Below, piece after piece: positions 9,624 through 20,508 of a DNA stretch of 64,000 bases (position 1 is its first letter; every line of letters begins with the position of its first letter). The DNA is taken from assembly GCF_035222375.1 (NCBI RefSeq), contig NC_085887.1:1711501-1775500 (forward strand). The letters are read 5' to 3'. A program made the translations under genes and the position numbers. The notes under the pieces are model-generated. The model ran no database searches. It saw nothing but the letters and a program-made list of their open reading frames with translations, and was not told the DNA's origin. The stretch comes from Podospora pseudocomata (taxonomy: Eukaryota; Ascomycota; Sordariomycetes; Sordariales; Podosporaceae).

Positions 9624-12265
9624 GGTGGCCGTTTAACCCAGGAACCACTGCAACCACTCAGGGGCCCTGCAGGTCACTTTTGCTGCAGGAAGTCCCGGAG
9701 CTGGTCCCTGTCGACGGGGTAGTTTCGAAAAAATATCGTCTAATTCACGGAGGGGTACCCGTTGGACGAATCGAGAAGGCAGATGGCCCTTTGTTGTTGT
9801 AGGGACGCCGCAGACGCCGGAGAACGAAAATATAGCCTCATTAAAGGCCAGCAGCCAAACAAGAGGCAGAGGCTCAGGAAGAGTCCTGAGTGGAAGACAA
9901 CGGGAGATTATCACCTACATATCTTTAGCCACTCATCTGTACAGGCCGTCCCAAGCAGCCATCCAGCCGCTTGTGTTTTGGGAAGCAGCAGCCTTGTTGA
10001 GCCTCGTGTCTGACACTCGACATTTTGAGCCTGAAGCCGTGTCAACATGTTGACGAGCGAATTTCGAGCCTTCTGACCACGCTGTCAGTCAGAGAAGGGC
10101 GGCGGTTATTCTGGGTGAGGTTGATCGCCCACAGGGGTCGTGGACACACCGAGACCCCTGGGCAGCCCGTTGAGGGTTCATGTCCCGCAAAGGGCAGCAC
10201 ATCGTCCATGCACCCCGGCATTCGAACGAACGATGAGGGGCCGCAACCGACCCATGCTGCGGGAGGACATCCTTGTCAGGCCCCGCTGCAGAATCTGTGT
10301 CTCAGAACTTCACCATCTCCCCCTCCCCTCCTTTCGTGTGCTGGCTCTCCCCAGTCCCCGTGCCATCCGGCATCTTTGTCGTCGATATGTCGTTACACTG
10401 CCGGATGCAGGCGCGGAGCGATGGGCCGCCGACTCGACCATACAACTTCCGCGGGCCGCTCTCGAGACGGCCTGGTACTATACAGGCTCAATGTCGTGGA
10501 CTACCTTGGTCATTTCCTGGTATAAGCCGCCTCCATGCGTAGTTGGTCACCACATGAGCGTCTGTTATCTTGATGATGCCGATCCCAACTGTGAGACAAC
10601 CCCTCTTTGGTTAGTGGGTGCTTGGGATGGTGGCTTGCTGCAGGAACAACAAAACTGCATGCGGCATCTGATGAGTTGGACATGTTGAAGAGAAATGATT
10701 CCGCTCCTTCAAGGGGCACCAACACTAGCCTTCACTGCGGAGCCGGCCGTTTCTTCAAGACAACGACGCCAAGCCTGATATGTTCGGCATCGTAACCAAG
10801 ATGGGCTTTTATTAGCGATTGCTACGAGTCAAATGTTTTGGTGCCATTGGAATAATTTGCTGTCTGAGCCGAGCTGACGACGTTGGTAATATCGGGGCTT
10901 CTAAGAGTTAATGGCCTCAGTCATCATGCGAAACAGGCAAGTGGTGGCTTGACCGCTGAAAGGAAATTCATGATGTTTGTCGTTGGCCATAGCTGTGGAG
11001 ACATGCTGTATCAAACATGCCAACTCGTTCATGCTTCAACAACCCAGCCGACAACGGCCATAAAGAAATTTGGCATCTTCAGACCGTGCGGGTGTTGCAG
11101 TGTCGTCTCGTCTGAAGTTGAAGTCGAAGTTGTCAAGTGCCAAGTATTGCCGAAGACTTTGTTTCGTAGTGACAAACAGGGTTAGGCCGTAGAGCTACGT
11201 CTCAGAAATACATATGGCCCCGTCAACCTCGGACGGACGATCGCCTGGGGATGAGATTGAGAATGATATGATTGCTGATATCCTCGAGTCAGATTTTGGT
11301 GAAGAAGAGAAGGATTACCCGCTTGGATGGGTAAATCAGTTTCGATCTCGGGCTTCTAGAACATTGTTTGAACAACGGCGGCTTGCGTGATTCTTCATGA
11401 TCTCCTTCTGAGCGTCTCGGATTTGTACCAGCACACACACATGTCTCGACTCTTTTGCTTCAGCGCGTTGGCTAAATAGAAGGTTGTTCAGCTGTGTCCA
11501 ACTCGAGAGAATCGACAAGAAGGATGCGGCGGATAATGGTAGCGAGCTTCCTCCGGTGATGACGATGGCCCCTCGAATATCGGATAATGTCTCCAGAGAA
11601 CAACTCACTCTGGTCTCCATTTTTGGAGTTGAGGATTTCTCTTGGCCGTAGCCACCGATGCGTCACGTTTGGGTCGTCATCCTAGTGGCATATCGCAGAC
11701 CTTATCGCAAGATGATCACAGCGGGCTGGGCTGTTTTCATGCTCAATTGAGCATATGAGGCATGGTAACCGTCATTGGGTGGTCGGACAGAAAATGACAA
11801 AGAAAAAAGCTTTCTCGGATGCTCCCGCCGAATGTTGGGCAATTGCCGAGCCCGCCAGCACACATGAGGCTCCATTCAATCGAGGGGCTGCTGCAATCAG
11901 TTGCTTGAGTGACGACTGGTGGACCGCTCCCAACACTGGCGGTCAAAAAGGATAGTGTAGGTGGCTTACCTAATACAAACTCAATGCTGCAGTCCCTCAC
12001 TGTGGTAGGCTGGGTGTGCTTCTCCCGTGCCCGTCTTCAGCAAAACGGCCTCCGCTGGCGGGGTAAATTGGAATGAGTGAAAGGCCCAGAAACCGATCGT
12101 CGTCGGCACCTGGAACCACCGAACAACTTCTTTTCGCGCGCCCCTCCCCCATCAACAACAACAACACCAACAACAACACAACACTCGCCCTAACATCGGC
12201 ATCGTCTCACCCTAATAAATCCCCTCACATCACCGAACCAGACACACAACAGCAACCTACAAATC
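9624..12265. other. 2.6-kb region without a confident gene
   Basis: The largest gene-poor stretch of the window. Frames of 80-180 codons occur on both strands (for example plus 10025-10688, minus 11336-11620), but none has a recognisable domain, signal or splice structure. One short protein-like frame at 11214-11390 is listed separately. The right end (about 12060-12265) is the profilin promoter and leader, with A/C-rich CAACAA tracts. Confidence 0.4.
11214..11390 (+). CDS. Possible 58-residue acidic small protein
   Basis: A short ATG frame starting MAPSTSDGRSPGDEIEND, with an acidic centre (ILESDFGEEEKDYPLG) and a basic end (FRSRASRTLFEQRRLA). The composition is more protein-like than its surroundings. 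A further open stretch on the same strand (about 11411-11650) contains ERIDKKDAADNGSELPP, so these may be exons of a small gene, but I found no phase-consistent junction. Very tentative. Confidence 0.15.
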   Translation: MAPSTSDGRSPGDEIENDMIADILESDFGEEEKDYPLGWVNQFRSRASRTLFEQRRLA

Positions 12266-13044
12266 ATGTCCTGGCAAGGTACGTCGTTTTGTTTTAACCC
12301 GCGCGGAAGCAAAGCTTGGGGAAACAACCCCACCTTGGGATATTCAGGAGTCGGTTTAGCTAACCTTACCACCACAACAACAGCTTATGTTGACTCGAGG
12401 TACGAACCACTACTTCACCATCCTGAACATCGATGCCCATAGAATCCCTCCTATTACCACAGTAATCTAACATTTCTCTCCCCCCCCGCCAGCCTCGTCG
12501 GCTCCGGCCACATCGACAAAGCCGCCATCGTCAGCGCCGCCGGCGACAGCACTTGGGCCGCGACCCCCGGCTTCACCGTACGTCCCCCTCCCCCTATTCC
12601 AACATCAACATGAACAACCCCTTTTCCCATCCTTCCCCCTCCCCCCTTTTACACACCGCTCCTCCTCCTCCTCCTCCATCACCGCCTCACCCCTGCCACC
12701 ACACCATCCCCACCCCGAAAACCATCCCCCATTCTAACTCTCATGCCCAGGTCTCTCCCTCAGAAATAACCTCCATCATCTCCATTCTCAACGAAACCGA
12801 CAAGTCCAACGGCCCCGCCGCCACCAAGGCCTTCGCCGAGGGCATCCACGTCGGCGGAGAGCGCTACGTTGCCACCCGCAACGAGGACCGTCACGTCTAC
12901 GGCCGCCAGGGGAGGACGGGTATCTGCATCGTCAAGACCAAACAGGCCATCCTCGTCGGCCACTACGGCGAGAACGCCCAGGCCGGCAACGCCACCCAGA
13001 CGGTCGAGGCGCTGGCTGATTACCTGATTGGTCTTGGTTATTAA
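12266..13044 (+). CDS. Profilin
   Basis: Profilin binds monomeric actin, proline-rich ligands such as formins, and phosphoinositides, and feeds actin assembly at the hyphal tip. Four exons join in phase: 12266-12278 (MSWQ), 12384-12399 (AYVDS), 12493-12577 (LVGSGHIDKAAIVSAAG...) and 12751-13044, giving 135 residues, the usual length for fungal profilin. Conserved landmarks are the N-terminal MSWQAYVDSSLVGSG helix, the internal AGDSTWAATPGF, RTGICIVKTKQAILVGHYG and the C-terminal ADYLIGLGY. The first two coding exons are only 13 and 16 nt, so gene finders can miss the N-terminus. Confidence 0.95.
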
Positions 13045-13855
13045 GTGCGGGAAAGACGGTGGTGTACGAAAGCGGCGGTAGGTTGTTTAAAGAAAGGGGG
13101 GTTTATGACAATTCATATGAAGAAGATGGTTGATTAGAGATGGTGGTGGGATGAGGAATGAGGGAAAGAGAAAGAAGAAGACGCCCCTTTTTTTTTGTTG
13201 AATCTCTCAAATGAATGTGCACAACTGGCTGGTTCGAGATGATTATATCGCTGTTGTTGATTGTGTTGGTGTAGCTGGTGCTGTGCTGGTGGTGCTGGTG
13301 GTGCTGGTGGTGCTGGTGGTGCTGGTGGTGCTGGTAGTCGATGCTTGTTACCTTTTGCAACCCCCTACTTAGCTAGGTCTATGTTCCCTATTTACGACTG
13401 AGAAGCTGATATCTCCTTTCCTGCTTCTCGCATCACTTGCAACGATTTAGAAACATATCAATGTGCTGAAAACACAAAGCGCGCCTGAGCCTCGCTGAAT
13501 TCCTCATCTATAACACTCTTCTTATCCCTGTCCCATAAAGGGCCATGTTCATACTCCTGCAATCATAGTCGTACACAAGACAAACCCCTCCTTCCTCCCC
13601 CATCAATATTATCTATAACAGGGGAATATTTCTCTTTTTCTCCCAACGCCTTTCCACCACCACTATTAAAACATCGCTATACCCCCTTTACTTTTCTCAA
13701 CCCATTGATGGTACAGAGAGCTAGGTAACCTGTCCAATCTTCGCTTGTTCCCATTACCACATGTTATACTCGTCGTCATGACAGTCATATCCCTCCTCTC
13801 CCGGAAGAAGAAAAAAACCCAAACCTCACCATATTAAAAAAAAAAAAAGTTGTAC
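13045..13855. other. Convergent spacer with a microsatellite
   Basis: 3' flank of profilin, then a GGTGCT-type repeat (listed separately), then AT-rich sequence with an A run at about 13837-13848. No supported gene. Confidence 0.5.
13273..13336. repeat. GGTGCT/GTGCTG microsatellite
   Basis: About ten near-perfect copies of a 6-nt unit (GGTGCT) downstream of profilin. Outside any supported CDS. Confidence 0.85.
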
Positions 13856-14368
13856 TTACTCATCCCTACCAACGTTTACACAACAAGCCCCCCTCTTCAC
13901 CCACCCAGTGTATTTTTTAGGATTCCTCGAAAACGCCTCCAACAACTCCCGCCTCTTCTCCATCTTCCTCTTCTCCTTTTCAATCTCCCGACAAGTCAAC
14001 TCCATCTCCCTCCGCAGTACCAATTGTCTAAGCCGTTCCTTGGCACACGCCTCCACCCTCTGCCTCTCCTGTTCAGCAATCCAGTCCTCATAGATCTTCT
14101 TCGCCATCTCCACCCCTCGTTCCCTCTTTTCCTTCTCCATTTGTTCCACCACAGGCTTCATCCTCATCCACGTCTTCCTCCACTTCCTCCCCGCCTTTCT
14201 CACATCCCCTACATCAATCGGATCTTTTCTTTTCACCACCTTGTCGTCCACCACCTTGTCGTCCACCAGCTTGTCGTCCACCAGCTCGTCGTCCACCACC
14301 TCAACATGATCATCCTCCATTTTCTGTTGCCTCCTACCCCGTCGCTTAAACACCTGTAGGAATCCCAT
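13856..14368 (-). CDS. Hypothetical coiled-coil protein, in frame behind the GOT1 stop
   Basis: An open frame of about 170 codons. It is very rich in Lys, Arg and Glu, with a predicted coiled coil (VVEQMEKEKRERGVEMAKK, then REIEKEKRKMEKRRELLEAF) and a short ending NPKKYTGWVKRG. Near the N-terminus, a 15-nt minisatellite encodes four VDDE/K-L/V units. The frame is the same as that of GOT1: the GOT1 TAG (14374-14372) is followed by GTG and then by the ATG used here as start. It could be a separate gene, a readthrough extension of GOT1, or a purine-rich frame in the GOT1 3' UTR. No family recognised. Confidence 0.4.
   Translation of the reverse strand: MGFLQVFKRRGRRQQKMEDDHVEVVDDELVDDKLVDDKVVDDKVVKRKDPIDVGDVRKAGRKWRKTWMRMKPVVEQMEKEKRERGVEMAKKIYEDWIAEQERQRVEACAKERLRQLVLRREMELTCREIEKEKRKMEKRRELLEAFSRNPKKYTGWVKRGACCVNVGRDE
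14231..14304. repeat. 15-nt minisatellite inside the coiled-coil frame
   Basis: Four to five imperfect copies of a 15-nt unit (TTGTCGTCCACCACC type) in tandem. On the minus strand they encode repeated DDKVV/DDELV units. The unit length is a multiple of three, so copy changes would keep the frame. Confidence 0.8.
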
Positions 14369-14371
14369 CAC

Positions 14372-14914
14372 CTAAACAGGCAACTCAGCATTCCTCCTCG
14401 CCCCCAAGCCCGTCCTGTCAACCAACATGCCCACATACGGCCCAACAACGGGAATATTCCTCGCAAACCCGAGAATCGTCCCCAAAAAGTCCCCAAACAG
14501 GATCAAAATCCCGTACAGCTCGATAAGAAAACCGATCAGAGGCCACCGGAGGAAAATCAACGTCAGGCCGGAAAAGAAGGCGAGAGTTCCTTGGATTTTC
14601 TGTCGGCGGGCGAAAAATACGGCTGTTTTGGCAGGGCCGATGATGATTGTTAGGCCGATCAGGAAGAGGATCTGGGGGCAAAGGGTTAGTGAGTGGTGGT
14701 GCGAAAGGGGAGAGGAAGAAGAAACATACATTGCCCATTGCGAGCATGGCTCTGTCGAAGAAGAGGAGTACACCCCCTATGAGAAAGAAGCCGCCGCCTG
14801 AGCAGAAGGCCACTCCGACCTCTGGGGAGGTTGTTAGTTACTACCTTGAGGGGTGGGTGGGATGTGAGGAGGGGGAGGGGGGAACGTACTCTGCGAGTCT
14901 GATAACCACATCAT
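14372..14914 (-). CDS. GOT1: Golgi transport protein GOT1
   Basis: GOT1 is a small four-helix membrane protein of the early secretory pathway, acting in ER-Golgi and Golgi vesicle traffic. Exons 14914-14890, 14821-14730 and 14671-14372 join in phase to 138 residues. The first exon gives MMWLSDSQ and joins KVGVAFCSGGGFFLIGG; the family motifs VLLFFDRAMLAMGN and IGLTIIIGPAKT follow. Hydrophobic helices lie at about residues 10-30, 36-50, 65-82 and 86-105. The tail ARRNAELPV is the expected end of the protein. A tandem ATG ATG opens the frame; the second matches the usual MWLSD start. The TAG stop is followed in the same frame by a long open stretch, which is unusual. Confidence 0.92.
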
Positions 14915-16203
14915 CTTCTTGTCTCAACGTCTCTGCTTAATGATTGCACCAGCCAAGAGAGCTGTCCAGCAAGCCACCACAGAATCGTGATGATGTGTCC
15001 CTAGCACCACGATGTGTTCCTCCGAACACGGTCTCGGAATTGCCTCCCCCACACCTTGTGAGAGACTGCTCGGTCTGCTTTTTTGTTGACGTTTGTATCG
15101 TGCGTAGGAAGAATCCCGTTGAGTCGAGCGGAAAATATGACAGGTGCTGCGGTTTCCTGATCCCGGCGGTGCTATCGTGGCGGTGTTCGGGGTGAATTTT
15201 GAGAAGGGTACAGTCGTCGTCGAGACGATGGTCGGCGATCGTTGGTGGTGTGAAGCCTTGAATCAAAGTCTCGTTTTAGTCGGGCGAAAAGGGTAAGGTA
15301 AGTAATATCTGTCCTGTCGAGAAGAGGAATCAAAAAGCTGCTGCTGCCTAGCTCGCAATAGGTAAAACTGTGTTACAGATGATTCGTCGTGGTGTGTTAA
15401 GTGTCAAGAGTTCAAAGACACGAAAGTAGTTGGATGATGGATGGGAATAAGCTGCAACAGCAAGCGCAACGCAACAGCTTGCGACAGGAAGGGACAACGC
15501 CAAGAGGGACATTTCTTCAGGGGTTCTCTCACAGACGGAAAGGGGGCCTAAGCATTTCTTTCTCGTTGCGGCAGGCAGGGCCCTGGTTAGAAAGATGGAA
15601 TATGATTGGCTGATGATAAGACTCCACTCTCGGGAGCTGCTGGTCTTTTCTTGAATTTTTGGAGAAAGTCAAAATCATCTTTCTTGCATCGAAGAAACAT
15701 CTGAGGATGGACCAAGCTGGTTGAGCAATGAGCAGCAACAAATACCCAAAGCCGACAGGATGATGTATTCTTGGGAAAAAAGACTGCCAGTACTGACAGA
15801 CCTGTCAGCTCTTATTCCAATGGCCAAGGTCAATGACGGTAGGTATATATATCTCGCTTTTCTCTCATGTCCCCCTCAACACAAAAACACATGCCGCGAC
15901 GGCTCCCATCGCTCGTCGTTGGGAGCACCCCGAGTTTGGTAATCCCGATCCTTACCCGGAAGTCTGTCGATACTCAGGCAGAGAGCAACTGATCACGATT
16001 AAGCCGGGGCGTCAACTTGATACTCCTGTCGAGAGGCAGCGAGTTGCATAGATGGGGCCTGACTTTGTTGGTCAAACAATTTATTATCTTGATATTTATG
16101 ATTCTGTTGTGGAACTGCTGCCATGCCTTTGCGCTGCTCCGTAACGCCGTGCTTCCCAATCATAAAAACAAATGAACGCCATTCCCAACCACTGGCCCCG
16201 CTT
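14915..16203. other. Spacer, no gene seen
   Basis: Upstream flank of GOT1 and downstream flank of IES6. Frames up to 109 codons show no domain or codon pattern. Nothing further identified. Confidence 0.45.
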
Positions 16204-16824
16204 CTATTTCAGTATCGTCTGAGCCCCTCTGGCTTCCAAGAATTGCTCCCCTACGCCATTGGGCAGAGATCGAATCATCCCAAACACCTCCCGGTTGTGA
16301 TACTTTAGTCTCGTCTTGGGGTCAATGTATGGTGCTGGTAGACCAGTGACGTCGCAGTACCGCTTCTGTGGAGCTAGACTAGGAGCGCCTTCGATGTTGG
16401 TGTATGTTGGGATTGGGGCAGAGGACGTGGCTCCGTTGCCGTTTCCATTGCCTTGCTTGTTGTTGTTGTTGTTTAATGACTTCTCCAGCACCAGCTTCGA
16501 CAGGCTCCTCGACGCCTGGGCGAGGTTGGGTTGAAGGCTGTTGCCGCCGCTGCTGGCGGGTGTAGACGTCCCACTCGTTGAGAGGCCGTCGTCGTTTTGG
16601 TCTTTTGGAGTCGCGGCGCCGCTGGCGTCTTGGGGGGTAGCGATCACGGAAGCTTCCTTCTTTTGGGCGTCGCCGAGGATGGTCTTGATGTTCTTGTTGC
16701 GGCGCTGGTTGGGGCGCCAGTGTGGGTTGCGGAAGGTCTTGTGGATGGAGTGGATGTCAAGTTGCTCGAGGAGGGCTGTGTGGGCTGCTTGCGCGGCGAG
16801 CACTTCGGGGTTCTGTGATGCCAT
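16204..16824 (-). CDS. IES6: INO80 complex subunit Ies6 (YL1 C-terminal domain)
   Basis: Ies6 partners Arp5 in the INO80 chromatin remodeller and is needed for nucleosome sliding. The single-exon frame gives 206 residues from MASQNPEVLAAQ. An in-frame ATG lies further upstream (17007), but the stretch between is not family-like. The N-terminal region holds HKTFRNPHWRPNQRRNKN, typical of Ies6. A long disordered Ser/Thr/Asn-rich insert (residues about 65-145) follows. The C-terminal YL1_C domain reads KRYCDVTGLPAPYIDPKTR, then LKYHNREVFGMIRSLP. The gene is divergent from DAD4 (283 bp apart) and about 1.2 kb from ARP5, whose product is its direct partner. Confidence 0.9.
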   Translation of the reverse strand: MASQNPEVLAAQAAHTALLEQLDIHSIHKTFRNPHWRPNQRRNKNIKTILGDAQKKEASVIATPQDASGAATPKDQNDDGLSTSGTSTPASSGGNSLQPNLAQASRSLSKLVLEKSLNNNNNKQGNGNGNGATSSAPIPTYTNIEGAPSLAPQKRYCDVTGLPAPYIDPKTRLKYHNREVFGMIRSLPNGVGEQFLEARGAQTILK

Positions 16825-17107
16825 GGTTATGATGGTGATGCTGGAGAGCTGATGGGTGAGTGGTGGCGGGCTGTGGTCAGCGATCAATGGCGAGCCAACT
16901 TCTGGAACAAGTGCTGGGAGCTTCAAGTGTTGGAACCTCTGCCGCGTCTGACCGCTTTTGCTGTTCGCACTGTCGACGCGCTCCAGAAAGCGTGCCCCGC
17001 CAAACACTTTGTGGGGGTGGGGCTGTACGTTATGCTTCGCCCATTCAAGTCATTATTACCACGAAAGCCATCAATTTTGGAGTGACAGAGCTGTGATAAC
17101 CCTCAAG

Positions 17108-17542
17108 ATGGTACGTTCTCATATATATTGCCTTATGTTATGGACTAACAAGCAACAGGAAAGTCCACACGAGCATCAGCAGAACCTCCTGCTGTCGCGC
17201 ATTATCACCAATGTTGTAAGTCAACTCAGGTACATGGCAAGCAGACAGCACATACTCATGGATATACAGGAGAAACTGAACGAGTCCATTCTTGTCATGA
17301 ACAAGACCCTTCAAGTAGGACATCATATTCCAAAATCACTGCTTAATATCAAGCTAATCGGCTGGTAGGACATCAACATTCAGAACATGAACATTGAGCT
17401 GGTAGCCCAAATGTTCAAGAATTACCAGTCCAATGTCCTTTTCCATCTCGAGGGTAAGCTCTCATGATTTAAAGGGTCACATGCAACTGTGAACTGTACT
17501 AACACCGGTACAGCTACGGACAACTTGAAAGATCCGGCGTGA
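17108..17542 (+). CDS. DAD4: DASH/Dam1 complex subunit Dad4
   Basis: A subunit of the fungal DASH ring that couples kinetochores to spindle microtubules. Five coding exons join without phase error: 17108-17110, 17159-17215, 17270-17314, 17369-17453 and 17514-17542. They give exactly 72 residues, the normal Dad4 size. Recognisable blocks are [33 protein letters not shown] and [20 protein letters not shown], ending NLKDPA. Exon 1 contributes only the ATG, so the gene would be missed by any ORF-length filter. Introns are 48-60 nt with GTACGT, GTAAGT, GTAGGA and GTAAGC donors. Confidence 0.95.
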
Positions 17543-18034
17543 AGTAACCTGCGAAGAGTTGCAATGGGTTGAGCAACAAGGCTAGTGTTCACGGCAAGCT
17601 CATCATGTTGATGTCAGGAAGCATTTTACAGCGGCGTTTAGGAGTACTATATTTCTAGACTGTTCTGAGTGCCAAAGTCGATATATTCATCATCTATTGT
17701 CTTGATGACTTTCTGTAAGTGCCTACAACAACCGCACGGTGCATCTCCAAATTCCAACTGTATCAGCACGGTGCGGCGCGCATCCCTGACAGCTCCCGGC
17801 AGCGGCAAGCTCGAGGCGGATGGCGGCGTTGCGCACTGGACTTACAACTTCCATCTTGCTCTTTGGCAAAGCAATAATATCTCTTTTATTAGCAACCAGT
17901 TTTCCAAGTACGTTATCATCCGGTCCAGAATCATACCAAAATCCCCTCGAGAATTTCTACCAAACTCGTCAACATCATCACCAGAAACCTTACGTTGCGC
18001 GCTTCCGTACACCTGCCATCTGCGACTCGCAGCA
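17543..18034. other. Spacer between DAD4 and ARP5
   Basis: Tandem-gene spacer of 492 bp holding the DAD4 3' end and ARP5 promoter. An ARP5-frame ORF continues upstream of the chosen start but lacks family sequence. Confidence 0.5.
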
Positions 18035-20508
18035 ATGGCGCCCTCGGCAATGGAAGGGGTTGTCAGCACACGAGATGCCTGGATGACCCTCCCACCACCG
18101 ACATTGCACCCGGTCAAGGAAGCCAGATTCGAGAAATACCTAGAGCCACAAACAGACGGCCGCAAGCGCGCCCTAGCCTTGCCTCAAGGGCAGGCCGCGA
18201 TTGTCATTGATAATGGTATGCCAGCTTGCTTTGCTGTCCCCAACACCAAGACCAAGATTGCTAACATGTCAATTGTTGTTTTTTTCGTAGGCTCCTACAA
18301 TGTCCGCGCAGGCTGGTCCTTCGAGGACAAACCCCGATTGTCCATCCCCCCGATCATGTCCAAGTACCGAGATCGCAAGTTAGCCAAGACCTTTTCGTTC
18401 GCCGGCCAGGACTGCTATGCCGACACCACTGCGAGGGGACATATCCGCAATGCGTTCGAGGCCGGGACTGGCATCGTAAGCAACTGGGATGTGATGGAGC
18501 ATGTTTTGGACCACATCTTCATCAAGCTTGGCATGAATGGGGTGGAGGGCGGGATTGATATGCCTATTGTTATGACGGAAGCTGTCGCCAACTTTCCATA
18601 CTCGAGGAAATGTATGTGTTTCCCCCCCTTCTATCTTGATACTGTTGTTGTGCTGACACTTTCCAGCCATGGCTGAAATCATCTTTGAGTGCTACCAAGC
18701 ACCAAGTCTCGTCACTGGCATCGACTCTCTCTTCTCATACCGCCACAACAAGGGCGACACAGGCCTCGTCGTATCCTCATCATACAGCTCAACCCATCTC
18801 ATTCCTATCTACAACCAAAAACCCATGCTAGCTCAAGCTACGAGGTTGAACTGGGGCGGCTGGCACGAGGCGGAATACCTTCTCAAGCTCATCAAGCTGA
18901 AGTACCACACCGGTTTCCCCGGGAAGCTGAACGCCTCCCAGGCTGAGCAAATGGTGCGGGACTTTTGCTACATATCTCTAGACTACGACAAGGAACTCTC
19001 GGGGTACCTAGAATGGACCGGCCTGGAGGACAGAGAACGCATTGTGCAATATCCTTACACCGAAGAGGTCATTATTCAGAAATCGGAAGAGGAACTTGCA
19101 CGGATCGCTGAGCGCAAGAAGGAAAGCGGCCGCAGACTACAGGAGCAAGCCGCCAAGATGCGCCTCGAGCGGCTGATGAAGAAGGAAGAGGAGCTGGAAT
19201 ACTACAAGGATGTTCAGAGGCGGCTGGTTGACCAGACCAAGAAGGAGACGAAGCGAATCCTCGATGATGCTGAAGTCAAGGACGAGGCACAGCTCGAGAA
19301 GATTATCAAGGAGCTGGAAAAGACAATCAAGAAGCAGCGGACAAAGGACCTGGGTGAACCAGAGGAGGAGCAGGAAGCCCCTGATTTTAGCCTCCTAGAC
19401 GTGCCGGATGACCAGCTCGACGAGGCGGGGATCAAGCAAAAGAGGCAGCAACGGCTGCTGAAGTCCAACCACGATGCGAGGGCGAGGGCCAGGGCGGAGA
19501 AGGAAGCTGAAAAGGCGAGGATAGCAGAGGAGGCGAGATTGGACGAGGAGAGGAGAACGAATGATCTCGAGGCGTGGCTGGAAGACAAGAGGCAGGCGAG
19601 GTTGGCGAAGCTGGCGCAGATCAAGGAACGGGATCGGCTGAAGGCTGATTTGGGCAATCGCAAGTCGCTCGCCAGCCAAATACGCATGAAAAACATTGCC
19701 AACCTGGCCTCGGACACACCTACGGGCGGGAGCCGCAAGCGGAGGCGCGGAGGGGATGATGATGACTTTGGGGCGGATGATGCTGACTGGGGTGTTTACC
19801 GGTCGGTGGCCATCGGCGCCAACAAGGGGGACTCTGACGACGACGAGGAGGGGGAAGAAGATTTGGAAGCTGCGGTGAGGGCGCTGGAGGCGGACTTGCT
19901 GGAGTATGACAAGGATTTTACTTATGAGAACACGCTTGAGGCGCAGAACGACTGGTCCAAGAGTCTGCTGCATGCGTTCCGGTATGGGCCGAGACCGTTT
20001 GATCCTTCTAATCCGGCCGAGACGCACAGGCTGCATCTTAATGTGGAACGGATAAGGGTGCCGGAGGTGATTTTTCAGCCGAGCGCGATCGCGGGGGTTG
20101 ATCAAGCGGGCATTGTGGAGATTGCGGGGGATATTTTGAATCAGAGGCTGATGGGGGTGGGAGGGGAGGAGTATAGGGATGAGTTTCTGAGGGATGTTTT
20201 CTTTACGGGGGGGAATACGTTGTTTGAGAACTTTGACGAGAGGTTGAGGAGGGGATTGATGGGGTTGTTGCCTGCGGGGAGTGAGTTGAGGGTTAGGAGG
20301 GCGGGGGATGCGGTGCTGGATGCTTGGAGGGGGGCGGCGGGGTGGGCTGGGACGGGGGAGTGCAGGAGGGCGAGGGTGACGAGGCAGGAGTATGAGGAGA
20401 AGGGGGGGGAGTATATGAAGGTGAGATTGCCCTTGACATTGGTGGGAGAGAGAGATGTGCTAACAAGTGATACAGGAGCATGATTTGGGGAATGCCTTTG
20501 CTGGGTAG
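18035..20508 (+). CDS. ARP5: Actin-related protein Arp5 (INO80 complex)
   Basis: Arp5 is the nuclear actin-related subunit which, with Ies6, couples INO80 ATPase activity to nucleosome movement. Exons 18035-18215, 18291-18611, 18667-20420 and 20476-20508 join in phase to 762 residues, close to yeast Arp5 (755). The actin fold starts with AAIVIDNGSYNVRAGW (phosphate-loop region, split by intron 1) and continues with PIVMTEAVANFPYSRKSMAE and FECYQAPSLVTGIDSLFSY. The Arp5-specific insertion is a very long charged coiled coil (residues about 290-500, many Glu/Lys/Arg), with an acidic DDDDFGADDADWGVYR block. The fold resumes with VFFTGGNTLFENFDERLRRG and ends EYMKEHDLGNAFAG on a tiny last exon. 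The ATG at 18035 fits the start of family similarity. Confidence 0.95.

Noticed and set aside
10025-10688. Overlapping plus-strand frames of 166 and 182 codons.
   Set aside because: Cys/His/Pro/Arg-rich translations in two registers at once, typical of chance open frames.
16825-17007. 61-residue N-terminal extension of Ies6 from an upstream in-frame ATG.
   Set aside because: Not family-like and it would place the start inside the short divergent promoter shared with DAD4.
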